Assembly: GCA_005888325.1 (NCBI GenBank)
Contig: VAWU01000061.1
Location: 1 to 53,282 of the forward strand
Length of the DNA: 53,282 nt
DNA from: Actinomycetota bacterium
Lineage (GTDB): Bacteria; Actinomycetota; Acidimicrobiia; Acidimicrobiales; AC-14
Direction of reading: 5' to 3'
Position numbers and translations under genes: made by a program. The notes under the pieces were generated by a model, which saw only the letters and a program-made list of their open reading frames with translations, was not told where the DNA came from and did not search any database. Position 1 is the stretch's first letter, and every line of letters begins with the position of its first letter. Of this stretch, positions 17,779 to 25,925 are shown one piece after another.

Positions 17779-18738
17779 CTACGGCGTGGTCGTCGTGGTG
17801 GTGCTGGTCGACGTGGTGGTCGTCGGCGGCGCGGTGGGGGGTGGAGCAGGAGGCGGCGGCGGGGCGGTCGGCGGCACCGGCTCGGTGAACGGCGCCGGCG
17901 CGTTCGGCCCGCCCTGCACGTAGACCGGGGTCCCGTTGGGCACCTTCGACGGCATCCACGGCGATGCGGACATCGGGATGCGGACGCAACCGTGCGACGC
18001 CGGATACGTGGGCACCGACGGGGCGCCGTGGATGGCGATGCCGCCGTTGAAGTACAGGGGGTTGTGGAGCCGGCCGAGCGGGCCGCTGTCCCACCCCGTC
18101 ACCCGCCGGGTCACGCGGAACGAGCCGCCCGGCGTCACCGCACGCGTGCAGCGCCCATCCACACAGAAGCGGGCGCCGTTCCCGGTGGACACCGGGAGGA
18201 TCTTGTAGAGCGCGTTGCCCTGGTAGAGGAACAGCACCTGGCGAGGGATGTCGACCTCGACGCGGGTGGCGCCACCACCGGGAACGAGCGGGCCCGGAGG
18301 GCCGGACGTGAGGGACTTCAGAAGCACGTCGTCGGTGGCCCGGCCGGTGCGGGCCATTCCGTTCACTTTCTGGAATGCGATCACGCCGTTGGTCGTGTTG
18401 CTGTCGAACACACCGTCGACCGCGCCCACGTCATAGTGCATGGCGTCGAGTCGCTTCTCGAGGTCGAGCACGACCTGACCACGCGCGCCGGGCCCGAGCC
18501 CGGGCAGCGGCTTGGCCACCCGCTTGGGTGCGGGCGCCGTCGTCGTGGTCGGGGCCAGCGTGGTCGTGGTCGTGGGCGCCGCCGTCGTTGTCGTGGCCGC
18601 GCGGGGGCGACGCGTTCCTCTCGCCTCCGTGGTCGCCTTCCCGCCGCCCGAGCACGCGCCCGCGGCCATCGCGACCAGCAGCGGGGCCGTCAGCAGCGCG
18701 GCCGCCAGCCGGCGATTGTCTCGGGTTGTCTGCGACAA
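17779..18738 (-). CDS. L,D-transpeptidase lipoprotein with peptidoglycan-binding domain
   Basis: 319 residues from a TTG at 18738 with GGAGG 5 nt upstream; longer readings have no signal sequence. The N-terminus LLVAMAAGAC is a plausible lipobox, followed by a Thr/Pro-rich linker (TTTT repeats). A peptidoglycan-binding-like helical domain spans about 60-125. The YkuD catalytic domain has HGAPSVPTYPASHGCVRIP with catalytic Cys251. A Pro/Thr tail closes the protein. It should cross-link meso-DAP residues of peptidoglycan (3-3 bonds) outside the membrane. It converges on sufC with only 9 nt between stops. Confidence 0.93.
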   Translation of the reverse strand: MSQTTRDNRRLAAALLTAPLLVAMAAGACSGGGKATTEARGTRRPRAATTTTAAPTTTTTLAPTTTTAPAPKRVAKPLPGLGPGARGQVVLDLEKRLDAMHYDVGAVDGVFDSNTTNGVIAFQKVNGMARTGRATDDVLLKSLTSGPPGPLVPGGGATRVEVDIPRQVLFLYQGNALYKILPVSTGNGARFCVDGRCTRAVTPGGSFRVTRRVTGWDSGPLGRLHNPLYFNGGIAIHGAPSVPTYPASHGCVRIPMSASPWMPSKVPNGTPVYVQGGPNAPAPFTEPVPPTAPPPPPAPPPTAPPTTTTSTSTTTTTTP

Positions 18739-18809
18739 GCGTGCCTCCAGGGGAACGGAACAGTATGAACGAGTCGGCCCTGGGGGTCGAGTCAGGCGGA
18801 AGGGATCTT

Positions 18810-18821
18810 GACCGCGCGGTC
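18810..18821 (+). promoter_or_regulatory. Palindromic operator upstream of the LLM-oxidoreductase operon
   Basis: GACCGCGCGGTC is a perfect 12-bp palindrome directly before a -10-like TAGCAT (18826-18831); a partial second copy GACCGCGCC starts at 18832. The surrounding TTGACCGCSCGGTCYAGTWA (S, Y, W as IUPAC) recurs at 30309-30328 in front of the acyl-CoA dehydrogenases. The symmetry is of the kind bound by TetR-family repressors; the regulator is unknown. Confidence 0.6.
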
Positions 18822-18867
18822 CAGTTAGCATGACCGCGCCGTCCCGGGCACCGCCAAGGGGGGATCC

Positions 18868-20037
18868 GTGCGCATCTTCAGCTTCCACCTCATGCCCTAT
18901 CCGGCGCTGCCCTCCGACTACGACGGGCCCGCCTGGGTGACGTGCCCCAACTCCCTCTTCGACGCCCAGGTCGGTCACGAGGTCTACAACCGCTACCTCG
19001 ACGAGCTGATCTATGCGGAGGAGCTCGGCCTCGACGGCGTCTGCATCAACGAGCACCATCAGAACGCCTACGGGCTCATGCCGTCGCCCAACCTGATGGC
19101 GTCGATCCTCGCCCGCCAGACGAAGCGCGTGAAGATCGCGGTCGTCGGGAACGCCCTGCCCCTGTACGACCCGCCGACGCGCGTGGCGGAGGAGTTCGCC
19201 ATGATCGACTGCATCAGTGGTGGGCGTCTCATCGCCGGCTTCGTCGTCGGCGGCGGGCCCGAGTACTACTCGTTCTCCATCAACCCCGCCCACGCCCGCG
19301 AGCGCTTCGCCGAGGCCCACGACCTGATCATGCGGGCATGGACCGAGCCCGGCCCCTTCGAGTTCATCGGCAAGCACTTCCGCATCCGCTACGTGAACAC
19401 GTGGCCGCGTCCGATGCAGCAGCCTCACCCCGAGGTATGGATCCCCGGTGTCGGATCGCTCGAGACGATGGAGTTCGTCGCCCGGCACCACTACGCGTAC
19501 ATGGGCATCCCCTACTTCCACATCTCCGTGTTCGAGCGCACGTTCAAGCTGTTCCGCGAGGCGTGCGAGCGCGAGGGCTACGAAGCCGATCCCATGCAGG
19601 CAGGCTGGCTCGTTCCCATCTTCGTGGCCGACACCGACGAGGAGGCGCGGAGGCAGTACGAGGACCACTTCTTCTACTTCGTGAAGCGACTGCTGCCCGG
19701 CATCAACATCCAGCCGCCGGGCTACACGTCGGTGCGCTCGCTCGAGAGCATCATGAAGGGCGCGGGCACCTTCGCGCTCAACCTCGACAGCTGGGACCAG
19801 GTGGTCGAGGGTCAGTACGCCATCGTGGGCTCGCCCGACACGGTCACCGAGCTGCTGACCGAGAACCTCGGCCGGCTGGGCACGGGCAACCTGCTCGGGC
19901 TGTTCCAGCTCGGCACGCTCCCGCTCGATCTCACCCGCCGCAACCTCGAGCTGTTCGCCCGTGAGGTCATGCCGCGCCTGCGCAAGGAGTTCCCAGAGGG
20001 CAACATGGCCGCGAAGCCGGCGCTGGGGGTCGCGTGA
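18868..20037 (+). CDS. LLM-class flavin-dependent oxidoreductase (luciferase-like)
   Basis: 389 residues from the GTG at 18868 preceded by AAGGGGGGAT. Bacterial-luciferase/F420-type TIM barrel: INEHHQNAYGLMPSPN is the signature block of this branch, and VGNALPLYDPP, FVVGGGPEYY and the PEVWIPGVGS strand follow. It would be a monooxygenase or reductase using FMNH2 or F420. It overlaps an alpha/beta hydrolase gene, with a small DUF2516 gene after that. The combination suggests oxidation then hydrolysis of an organic substrate, which I cannot name. Confidence 0.92.
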   Translation: MRIFSFHLMPYPALPSDYDGPAWVTCPNSLFDAQVGHEVYNRYLDELIYAEELGLDGVCINEHHQNAYGLMPSPNLMASILARQTKRVKIAVVGNALPLYDPPTRVAEEFAMIDCISGGRLIAGFVVGGGPEYYSFSINPAHARERFAEAHDLIMRAWTEPGPFEFIGKHFRIRYVNTWPRPMQQPHPEVWIPGVGSLETMEFVARHHYAYMGIPYFHISVFERTFKLFREACEREGYEADPMQAGWLVPIFVADTDEEARRQYEDHFFYFVKRLLPGINIQPPGYTSVRSLESIMKGAGTFALNLDSWDQVVEGQYAIVGSPDTVTELLTENLGRLGTGNLLGLFQLGTLPLDLTRRNLELFAREVMPRLRKEFPEGNMAAKPALGVA

Positions 20038-20855
20038 TGTCGTCGGTGGGGCTCAGTGAGGAGCGAATCGACACTGCGGTCGGCAAGGTGCAGGTGTGGC
20101 GGGCGGGCACGGGCCCGCCGGTCGTCTACCTGCACTCGGCGATGGGCGAGGGCCCGGGTCTCGCGTTCCTCGAGGAGCTGGCCGGCACCAACGACGTCGT
20201 GGCACCGGTGTTCCCGGGCTTCGGTGAGTCGGAAGGCATCGGCGCGATCGACGACATGGAGGACGCGGTCTTCCACGTGCTCGACCTGCTCGACCAGCTC
20301 GGCCTCGACGCGGTGCCGTTCGTGGGCCTGTCGCTCGGAGGCTGGATGGCCGCCGAGGTGGCGACCCGCTATCCCGAGCGGGTGCGCCGGCTCGTGCTGG
20401 TCAACCCGGCCGGGCTGTACCTGCCCGACGCGCCGGTCACCGACATCTTCGGCAAGCCCCCTGCCGAACTGGCCGCGATCATGTTCGTCGACCAGTCCCA
20501 TCCCGTCGCGCAGATGATGCACGCGCTGGCCGAGCGCTACGACGACCCGGCGTCGATGTCGGAGATCCCCCTCGAGCTGTTGCTGCCGATGGTGAAGTCG
20601 ATGAGCGCCACCGCAAAGCTGGCGTGGGACCCCTATCTGCACAACCCGAAGCTGGCAAGGCGGCTCCGCCGCATCTCCTCGCCCACGCTGATCGTGCACG
20701 GCTCGGGTGACGAGCTCATCGCGCGGGCACACGCCGAGGCCTACGCCGCGGCCATCCCCGAAGCGCGCATCGTCGACGTCGAGGGCGCGGGCCACATGTT
20801 GACGTTGGAGAAGCCGGCCGAACTGGCGCGGTTGGTGCGGGAGTTCCTCGCATGA
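20037..20855 (+). CDS. Alpha/beta-fold hydrolase
   Basis: 272 residues. Nucleophile Ser99 sits in GLSLGGW, the acid in HGSGDELI and the base in GAGHMLTLEKP, a complete catalytic triad. The oxyanion loop LHSAMGEG follows the first core strand. GTG at 20034 or ATG at 20037 can start it; both overlap the stop of the LLM oxidoreductase gene, indicating translational coupling. Likely an esterase or C-C hydrolase acting after the flavin enzyme; substrate unknown. Confidence 0.9.
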   Translation: MSSVGLSEERIDTAVGKVQVWRAGTGPPVVYLHSAMGEGPGLAFLEELAGTNDVVAPVFPGFGESEGIGAIDDMEDAVFHVLDLLDQLGLDAVPFVGLSLGGWMAAEVATRYPERVRRLVLVNPAGLYLPDAPVTDIFGKPPAELAAIMFVDQSHPVAQMMHALAERYDDPASMSEIPLELLLPMVKSMSATAKLAWDPYLHNPKLARRLRRISSPTLIVHGSGDELIARAHAEAYAAAIPEARIVDVEGAGHMLTLEKPAELARLVREFLA

Positions 20856-21115
20856 ACCTGGGCCCGACCGAGCTCCTCCTGTTCACCCTCCTCATCATCC
20901 CGCTCGCGCTCGTGTTCCCGATCTGGGGCATCATCGACGCCGCGGGCCGTCCCGATTCGGCCTGGGCGCGTGCCGAGCAGAACAAGACGCTCTGGATCGT
21001 GCTCCAGGCGGTCGGGATGCTCGTCTGCTTCGGCTGGATCCTCGCCGTCGTGTACCTCTTCGCCATCCGCCCCAAGGTCAAGCAGGCGCAGGACTTCGGC
21101 GGCACGGTCGCTTAG
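20852..21115 (+). CDS. DUF2516-family small membrane protein
   Basis: 87 residues, starting 4 nt inside the hydrolase stop. Two hydrophobic helices (about 6-30 and 48-70) flank a polar loop containing IIDAAGRPDSAWARAEQNK, and the tail is basic (RPKVKQAQ). The pattern matches DUF2516 proteins, actinobacterial two-helix membrane proteins of unknown function. It is the last gene of the LLM operon and ends 11 nt from the convergent MFS gene. Confidence 0.8.
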   Translation: MNLGPTELLLFTLLIIPLALVFPIWGIIDAAGRPDSAWARAEQNKTLWIVLQAVGMLVCFGWILAVVYLFAIRPKVKQAQDFGGTVA

Positions 21116-21126
21116 GCCACGCCCAC

Positions 21127-22410
21127 TCAGGCCACCGGTGCGGCCGCGGTCGAGGTCTCGTCGGGCGGGGTGATCGGCCCGTCGGCCGCCGGCGGGTCGT
21201 CGAGGGCGGCGACGAGGTGGGGGGCCCGCAGCACGAGCGCGGCGAACAGCACGAAGAACACGGCCGCGCAGCCGATGGTGGTGGCGCGCAGGCCGATCTG
21301 GTCGCCCAACGCGCCCTGCACGACCGCGCCGATCGGGTACACGGTGCCGAGCGAGACCATGAAGAGGCTCAGCACGCGTCCGCGCGTGGCGTTGGGGGCA
21401 CGCAGCTGCACGACGGTCATCAACCCCGACAGGACGCCGATGTACCCGGCCCCCACCGCGAAGAGGGCGACGGCGGCCAGCCACAGCGTCGGGGTCGCGG
21501 CGTACAGCGCCAGCAGCCCCGGCAGCACGAACAGGTTCACGACGAGCACCCGCCGGCGGCCGTAGCGCGCCGCGAGCGGCGCGAGCGCGAGCGCGCCGGC
21601 AACCGCACCGATGCCTTGGGCCGTGATGAGGATCGCAGTGCCCGTCTTCTCGTTGTCGAAGAGCTTGAGCGCGACCGCCGGGACCAGCGCGATGAACGGC
21701 GAGAGCAGGAAGGCGGTGACGCCGATGAGGAAGATCGCCATCCGGCACCCGGGCTCGCGCCGGGCGGTGCGTGCCCCTTGCTTGATGCGTGCCCAGAGGC
21801 CGCTGGTATCGCCGTCTGCGTGCCGCGGCGGCAGCCGCACGAATAGCAGCGCGACGATCACCGCGAAGAACGAGGCCGCATTCAGCGCGAAGGCGAGCGT
21901 GTAGCTGCCCAGCGCGATGACCACTCCCGCGAGGGCCGGCCCCACCACGCGACCGAAGTTGAATTGGGCCGACGTGAGCGAGATGGCGGCGAGCAGGTCG
22001 TCCTTGGCGACGAGGTCGGGCAGCATCGCCTGGTAGGCGGGGATGCCGACCGCGGTCATGCACCCGCCGAGGAACACCAGCACCGTGACCCCGCCGGGCC
22101 CGGCCACGTGCAGGCCGACCAGGAGCGCCAGCAGCGCGGCGAAGATCGTCTCGCCCACGGTCGTGAGCAGCATCCACCGGCGCCGGTCGACGCGGTCGGC
22201 CATGGCCCCACCCACGGGCGAGAGAAAGCCGATGGGTACAAAGGCGGCCGCAGCCACGAGGCCCGTCCATTTGGCCTGGTGGGTGACGTCGGTGACGAAG
22301 ACCCCGACCGCGACCGTCTGCATCCACGACCCGATGTTCGACACGAGGGCCGCACTCCACACGAGCGCGAAGTTCCGCTGGTGCAGGGGCCGCAGCGAGG
22401 CGTTGGTCAC
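21127..22410 (-). CDS. MFS transporter (EntS-like, MFS_3 type)
   Basis: 427 residues from a GTG at 22410 that overlaps the upstream lyase stop by 4 nt. Twelve predicted membrane helices. The first helix region LVWSAALVSNIGSWMQTVAVG and the loop motif GGAMADRVDRRRW are typical of the EntS-like branch of 12-helix exporters. GALGDQIGLRA is the counterpart loop in the second half. It probably exports a small molecule or drug by proton antiport. It may be the last gene of a five-gene run sufC-sufS-sufU-lyase-MFS on this strand. Confidence 0.9.
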   Translation of the reverse strand: MTNASLRPLHQRNFALVWSAALVSNIGSWMQTVAVGVFVTDVTHQAKWTGLVAAAAFVPIGFLSPVGGAMADRVDRRRWMLLTTVGETIFAALLALLVGLHVAGPGGVTVLVFLGGCMTAVGIPAYQAMLPDLVAKDDLLAAISLTSAQFNFGRVVGPALAGVVIALGSYTLAFALNAASFFAVIVALLFVRLPPRHADGDTSGLWARIKQGARTARREPGCRMAIFLIGVTAFLLSPFIALVPAVALKLFDNEKTGTAILITAQGIGAVAGALALAPLAARYGRRRVLVVNLFVLPGLLALYAATPTLWLAAVALFAVGAGYIGVLSGLMTVVQLRAPNATRGRVLSLFMVSLGTVYPIGAVVQGALGDQIGLRATTIGCAAVFFVLFAALVLRAPHLVAALDDPPAADGPITPPDETSTAAAPVA

Positions 22411-23276
22411 GACCCGGCGTCGGTGTAGCGAGCCTCCAGCCCGTAGTGACGCTCGAGGTCGATGACGCTCCCGAAGTCGTCGAACGTGGTGACGAGCTCG
22501 AGGTGATCGCGCAACGTGCCCTCCCGGCGCAGCACCTCGTAGGCCCGCGCCAGCGCCCGGGTGGCGGCGAGCAGCCCGGTGAGCGGTGAGACGACGAGGT
22601 CGAAGCCGAGATCGTGCAGCTCTCCCGGCGTGAGGAGCGGGGTCTTGCCCGTCTCGATCATGTTGGCGACCCGGGTGCAGCCGGGTGTGGCCTCCGCGAT
22701 CGCGCGCATGTCGTCGGTCGACTCCGGCGCCTCGACGAAGACGGCGTCGACGCCGATGGCGGCGGCCGCCTGGGCCCGCCGGCAGGCTTCGTCGAGCCCG
22801 ACGACCGCCCGCGCGTCGGTGCGAGCCACGACGAAGAGACGGTCGCGATGGTCGACGGCGGCCTGGAGCTTGCCCAGCCATTCCTCGGCCGGCACGATCC
22901 GCTTGCCCGCCATGTGCCCGCACTTCTTGGGCCACTGCTGGTCCTCGAGGAAGATGCCGGCCGCGCCCGCTTCCTCGAACAGCTCGACCGTGCGGATGAC
23001 GTTGAGCGGGTTGCCGTAGCCGGTGTCGCCGTCGACCACGACCGCGGTGCCGCGCACGGAGCGGCACACGCGTCGGGCCGTGTCGGCGATCTCGGTCTGC
23101 GTCAGGTACCCGAAGTCGGGCAGACCCAACTGGGTCGCGGCGGTGCAGTAACCCGACACGAACACCACGTCGAAGCCCGCCTCCACCGCGAGGCGAGCGG
23201 TCAATGCGTCGTAGACGCCCGCCATGAGCACCGATCCGCCGTCGGCGAGCAGGGCACGCAGCCGGTCACCGTTCAC
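22407..23276 (-). CDS. Isocitrate lyase/PEP mutase-family enzyme (methylisocitrate-lyase-like)
   Basis: 289 residues from a GTG at 23276. TIM-barrel lyase: the metal-site motif VDGDTGYGN, LEDQQWPKKCGH containing the catalytic cysteine, and VVARTDA are all present. PKKCGH is closer to C-C lyases (2-methylisocitrate, dimethylmalate) than to true PEP mutases. It is therefore probably a retro-aldol lyase or oxaloacetate-type decarboxylase. It lies 56 nt after sufU and overlaps the MFS gene. Confidence 0.88.
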   Translation of the reverse strand: MNGDRLRALLADGGSVLMAGVYDALTARLAVEAGFDVVFVSGYCTAATQLGLPDFGYLTQTEIADTARRVCRSVRGTAVVVDGDTGYGNPLNVIRTVELFEEAGAAGIFLEDQQWPKKCGHMAGKRIVPAEEWLGKLQAAVDHRDRLFVVARTDARAVVGLDEACRRAQAAAAIGVDAVFVEAPESTDDMRAIAEATPGCTRVANMIETGKTPLLTPGELHDLGFDLVVSPLTGLLAATRALARAYEVLRREGTLRDHLELVTTFDDFGSVIDLERHYGLEARYTDAGS

Positions 23277-23332
23277 GGCGCGACAGCGTAGGGCCTGGTC
23301 GTGTCGTCACCCGCCCCGAGTGCGCGCGGGGG

Positions 23333-23842
23333 TCAGTCGGCTTTGGCCTCGGCGCCGGCCTCGGCCTCGTCGAGCGCCTGGGCCAGGGTGTTCCAGGAGA
23401 GAGTGGCGCACTTGATGCGCACCGGGAACCTCACCACGCCCTGCAGCGCCTCGAGGTCGCCGAGCGGGACCTCGGGGTCGGGCGCGACCGCCTCGCTCTC
23501 GCCGGTCTCGTTGCCGTCGCCGTCGAGCTTCTGCTCGTGGATCGACATGAGGGCCTTGAAGGCGCGGATCAGGCGGCGGGTGTCGGCGGCGGACTTGCCC
23601 TTCACCGCGGCGGACATCATCGACGCGGACGACTGGCTGATCGAGCAGCCCTGGCCGTTGATCTTGATGTCGGTGACGTCGCCGGCTTCGTCTACGTCGA
23701 GATAGACGACGACCTCGTCGCCGCAGAGCGGGTTGAAGCCCTCGACCCGGTGGGCCGGTGGCGCGTCGAGCTCTCCACGGTTCCGCGGATGGCGGTAGTG
23801 GTCGAGGATGATCTCGCGGTAGAGGTCTTCGAGACCGGGCAT
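23333..23842 (-). CDS. sufU: SufU sulfurtransferase/zinc scaffold partner of SufS
   Basis: 169 residues from the ATG at 23842; an upstream extension only reads the end of sufS. Three conserved zinc/sulfur cysteines are present: Cys40 in NPLCGDEV, Cys66 in GQGCSISQSSAS and Cys145 in RIKCATLSW. The DLYREIILDHYRHPRN opening is diagnostic of IscU/SufU. A Gly/Asp/Glu-rich insertion (about 105-125) precedes the last cysteine. SufU accepts persulfide from SufS in Gram-positive bacteria. It lies 10 nt after sufS on the same strand. Confidence 0.95.
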   Translation of the reverse strand: MPGLEDLYREIILDHYRHPRNRGELDAPPAHRVEGFNPLCGDEVVVYLDVDEAGDVTDIKINGQGCSISQSSASMMSAAVKGKSAADTRRLIRAFKALMSIHEQKLDGDGNETGESEAVAPDPEVPLGDLEALQGVVRFPVRIKCATLSWNTLAQALDEAEAGAEAKAD

Positions 23843-23852
23843 CGGCGGGATC

Positions 23853-25115
23853 CTACGGTGTGAGGAAGAGGTCGGCGGTGGAGTCGAGCGCGTCGGCCAG
23901 GGCATCGACGTCGGCCTCGTCGTTGTAGACGTAGAGCGAGGCGCGGGCAGTGGCGGCCACGCCGAGCCGGCGCATCAACGGCTTGGCGCAGTGGTGCCCG
24001 GCGCGCACGCAGACACCGTGCTGATCGAGCACCTGGGAGATGTCGTGCGGGTGGATGCCGCCGAAGGAGAAGGAGATGACCCCGCCCCGCTGGTCGGGCT
24101 CGGAGGGGCCGTAGATCGTGATGCGATCGCCGTGACGCCGGGTGAGGGTTCGCAACGCGTACGCCGTGAGGGAGACCTCGTGCTCGCGCACCGCCTCCAT
24201 CCCCAACCCGTCGAGGTAGTCGATGGCGGCATGGAGGCCGATGGCCTCGGCGATGGGCATGGTGCCCGCCTCGAACTTCCAGGGGAGCTCGTTGGGGAGC
24301 CAGCCGTCGAGGCTCACGTCGCGGATCATCTCGCCGCCGCCGAGGAAGGCGGGCATGGCCTCGAGCAGCGCCTCACGCGCCCACAGGACGCCGATGCCCG
24401 TGGGGCCCAGCATCTTGTGGCCGGTGAAGCCCAGGAAGTCGCAGTCGAGCGCGGCCACGTCGGTGGCCACGTGGGGCAGGAGCTGGGCGCCGTCGACGAG
24501 CAGAAGCGCGCCGGCCGCGTGGGCCGCGTCGGCCAGGCGGCGCACCGGCGTGAGGGTGCCGAGCACGTTCGACATGGCGGTGACGCCCACCAGCTTCACG
24601 CCGTCGACGAGACGGTCGAGGTCGTCGAGGTCGAGCGTGAAGTCGGCGGCCATCGGTATGAAGCGCAGCTCGATGCCCCGCTCCTCCTTCAGCATGAGCC
24701 ACGGGACGAGGTTGGCGTGGTGCTCGATCTCGGAGAGGAGCACGGCGTCGCCCTCGTGCAGGTTGGCGCGACCCCACGCGTAGGCCACCAGGTTGATGGC
24801 CTCGGTGACGTTCTTGGTGAACACGACCTCGCGGGGCGAGCGGGCGCCGATGAACCGCATCACGCGGGCACGGGCGCCCTCGTAGAGCGCGGTCGCCTCC
24901 TCCGCGATCGAGTACACGCCGCGATGGACGTTGGCGTGCGTCGTCTCGTAATAGTGCTCCATGGCGTCGAGCACGACGCGGGGCTTCTGCGAGCTCGACG
25001 CGGAGTCGAGGTAGACGAGGCGCTTGCCGTCGTGCACCTCGATCTCGAGGATCGGGAAGTCCTTCTTGATCGCGACGATGTCGAGTGCGGACCCGTTGGA
25101 GTCGTCTAGCGCCAT
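23853..25115 (-). CDS. sufS: Cysteine desulfurase SufS
   Basis: 420 residues. PLP-dependent group II desulfurase: the PLP lysine is Lys234 in TGHKMLGPTG, and the persulfide-carrying Cys376 is in RAGHHCAKPLMRRLG. SEIEHHANLVPW and VDGAQLLPHV are the expected cofactor-contact blocks. It releases sulfur from cysteine for Fe-S assembly with SufU. The start overlaps the end of the upstream sufC by 10 nt, so sufC2-sufS-sufU are co-translated. Confidence 0.97.
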   Translation of the reverse strand: MALDDSNGSALDIVAIKKDFPILEIEVHDGKRLVYLDSASSSQKPRVVLDAMEHYYETTHANVHRGVYSIAEEATALYEGARARVMRFIGARSPREVVFTKNVTEAINLVAYAWGRANLHEGDAVLLSEIEHHANLVPWLMLKEERGIELRFIPMAADFTLDLDDLDRLVDGVKLVGVTAMSNVLGTLTPVRRLADAAHAAGALLLVDGAQLLPHVATDVAALDCDFLGFTGHKMLGPTGIGVLWAREALLEAMPAFLGGGEMIRDVSLDGWLPNELPWKFEAGTMPIAEAIGLHAAIDYLDGLGMEAVREHEVSLTAYALRTLTRRHGDRITIYGPSEPDQRGGVISFSFGGIHPHDISQVLDQHGVCVRAGHHCAKPLMRRLGVAATARASLYVYNDEADVDALADALDSTADLFLTP

Positions 25116-25858
25116 GCGTCGTACCCCTCCTCCTCGAGGCGGACGGCCAGGTCGGGGCCTCCAGTCGCGACGATGCGGCCGTCGACGAGGATGTGCACCA
25201 CGTCGGGCTCGAGGTAGTCGAGGATGCGCTGGTAGTGCGTGATGAGCAGCACGCCCAACTCGGGGCGGTCGGCGCGCACTTCCTGCACACCCCGCGCCAC
25301 CACCTTGAGCGCGTCGATGTCGAGGCCCGAGTCGGTTTCGTCGAGCACCGCGAACTCAGGCTCGAGGATCGCCATCTGCAGGATCTCGTTTCGTTTCTTC
25401 TCACCGCCGGAGAAGCCCTCGTTGAGGTAGCGGTCGCCGAACGCCGGGTCCATGTCGAGACGCTTCATCCAGTCCATGATCGCCAGCCGCAGCTCGAGCA
25501 CGGACAGGTCGATCCCCTTGCGGGCCGACAACGCCTGACGCAGGAAGTTGATCACGCTGACGCCGGGGATCTCCTCGGGGTACTGGAAGGCGAGGAAGAG
25601 ACCGGCCTTGCCGCGCACGTCGGTCGGCCATTCGGTGATGTCGGAGCCCTTGAAGCGGATGCGGCCGGCCGTGACCTCGTAGTCGGGGTTGGCGAGGAGA
25701 GTGTTGGCGAGCGTGGACTTGCCCGAGCCGTTGGGGCCCATGAGGGCGTGCACCCGACCCGGCTCGACGGCCAGGTCGACGCCCTTGAGGATCTCGTGGC
25801 CCTCGACCGAGACGTGGAGCCCGTCGACTTCGAAGAGGGGCGTGCTCACGGCGACCAT
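25106..25858 (-). CDS. sufC: Fe-S assembly ATPase SufC (copy 2, with SufS/SufU)
   Basis: 250 residues from the ATG at 25858. A GTG at 25849 (giving MSTPLFEVDGLHV) is an equally good start and would suit a leaderless mRNA. Walker A GPNGSGKS, signature FSGGEKKRNEILQM, Walker B FAVLDETDSGLD and H-switch LLITHYQR. The sequence is closer to mainstream actinobacterial SufC than copy 1 is, and it lacks the acidic tail. It heads the sufC-sufS-sufU run and diverges from the debranching enzyme. Confidence 0.95.
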   Translation of the reverse strand: MVAVSTPLFEVDGLHVSVEGHEILKGVDLAVEPGRVHALMGPNGSGKSTLANTLLANPDYEVTAGRIRFKGSDITEWPTDVRGKAGLFLAFQYPEEIPGVSVINFLRQALSARKGIDLSVLELRLAIMDWMKRLDMDPAFGDRYLNEGFSGGEKKRNEILQMAILEPEFAVLDETDSGLDIDALKVVARGVQEVRADRPELGVLLITHYQRILDYLEPDVVHILVDGRIVATGGPDLAVRLEEEGYDAWR

Positions 25859-25859
25859 T

Positions 25860-25886
25860 CTATTAGCACTACGGCCATAGGGGAAA
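25860..25886 (-). promoter_or_regulatory. Putative sufC2-sufS-sufU promoter with suf-like words
   Basis: Read on the minus strand, CCGTAGTGCTAATAG (25874-25860) includes a -10-like TAATAG and resembles the GTAGT-rich words at 9658 and 15241. On the plus strand, TAGGGGAAA (25878-25886) repeats the TAGGGGAAA found at 9677-9685 beside sufB. The TAATAG lies so close to the ATG at 25858 that transcription would start near the GTG at 25849. Confidence 0.35.
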
Positions 25887-25925
25887 AGCCTGGAGCGGAC
25901 AGACCGTGGAAGTAGGGTGGCGCAG

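Noticed and set aside
17779-18620. Runs of GTC/GTG/ACC triplets as a tandem repeat or CRISPR-like array
   Set aside because: They encode the Thr/Pro linkers and tail of the L,D-transpeptidase; no spacer structure.
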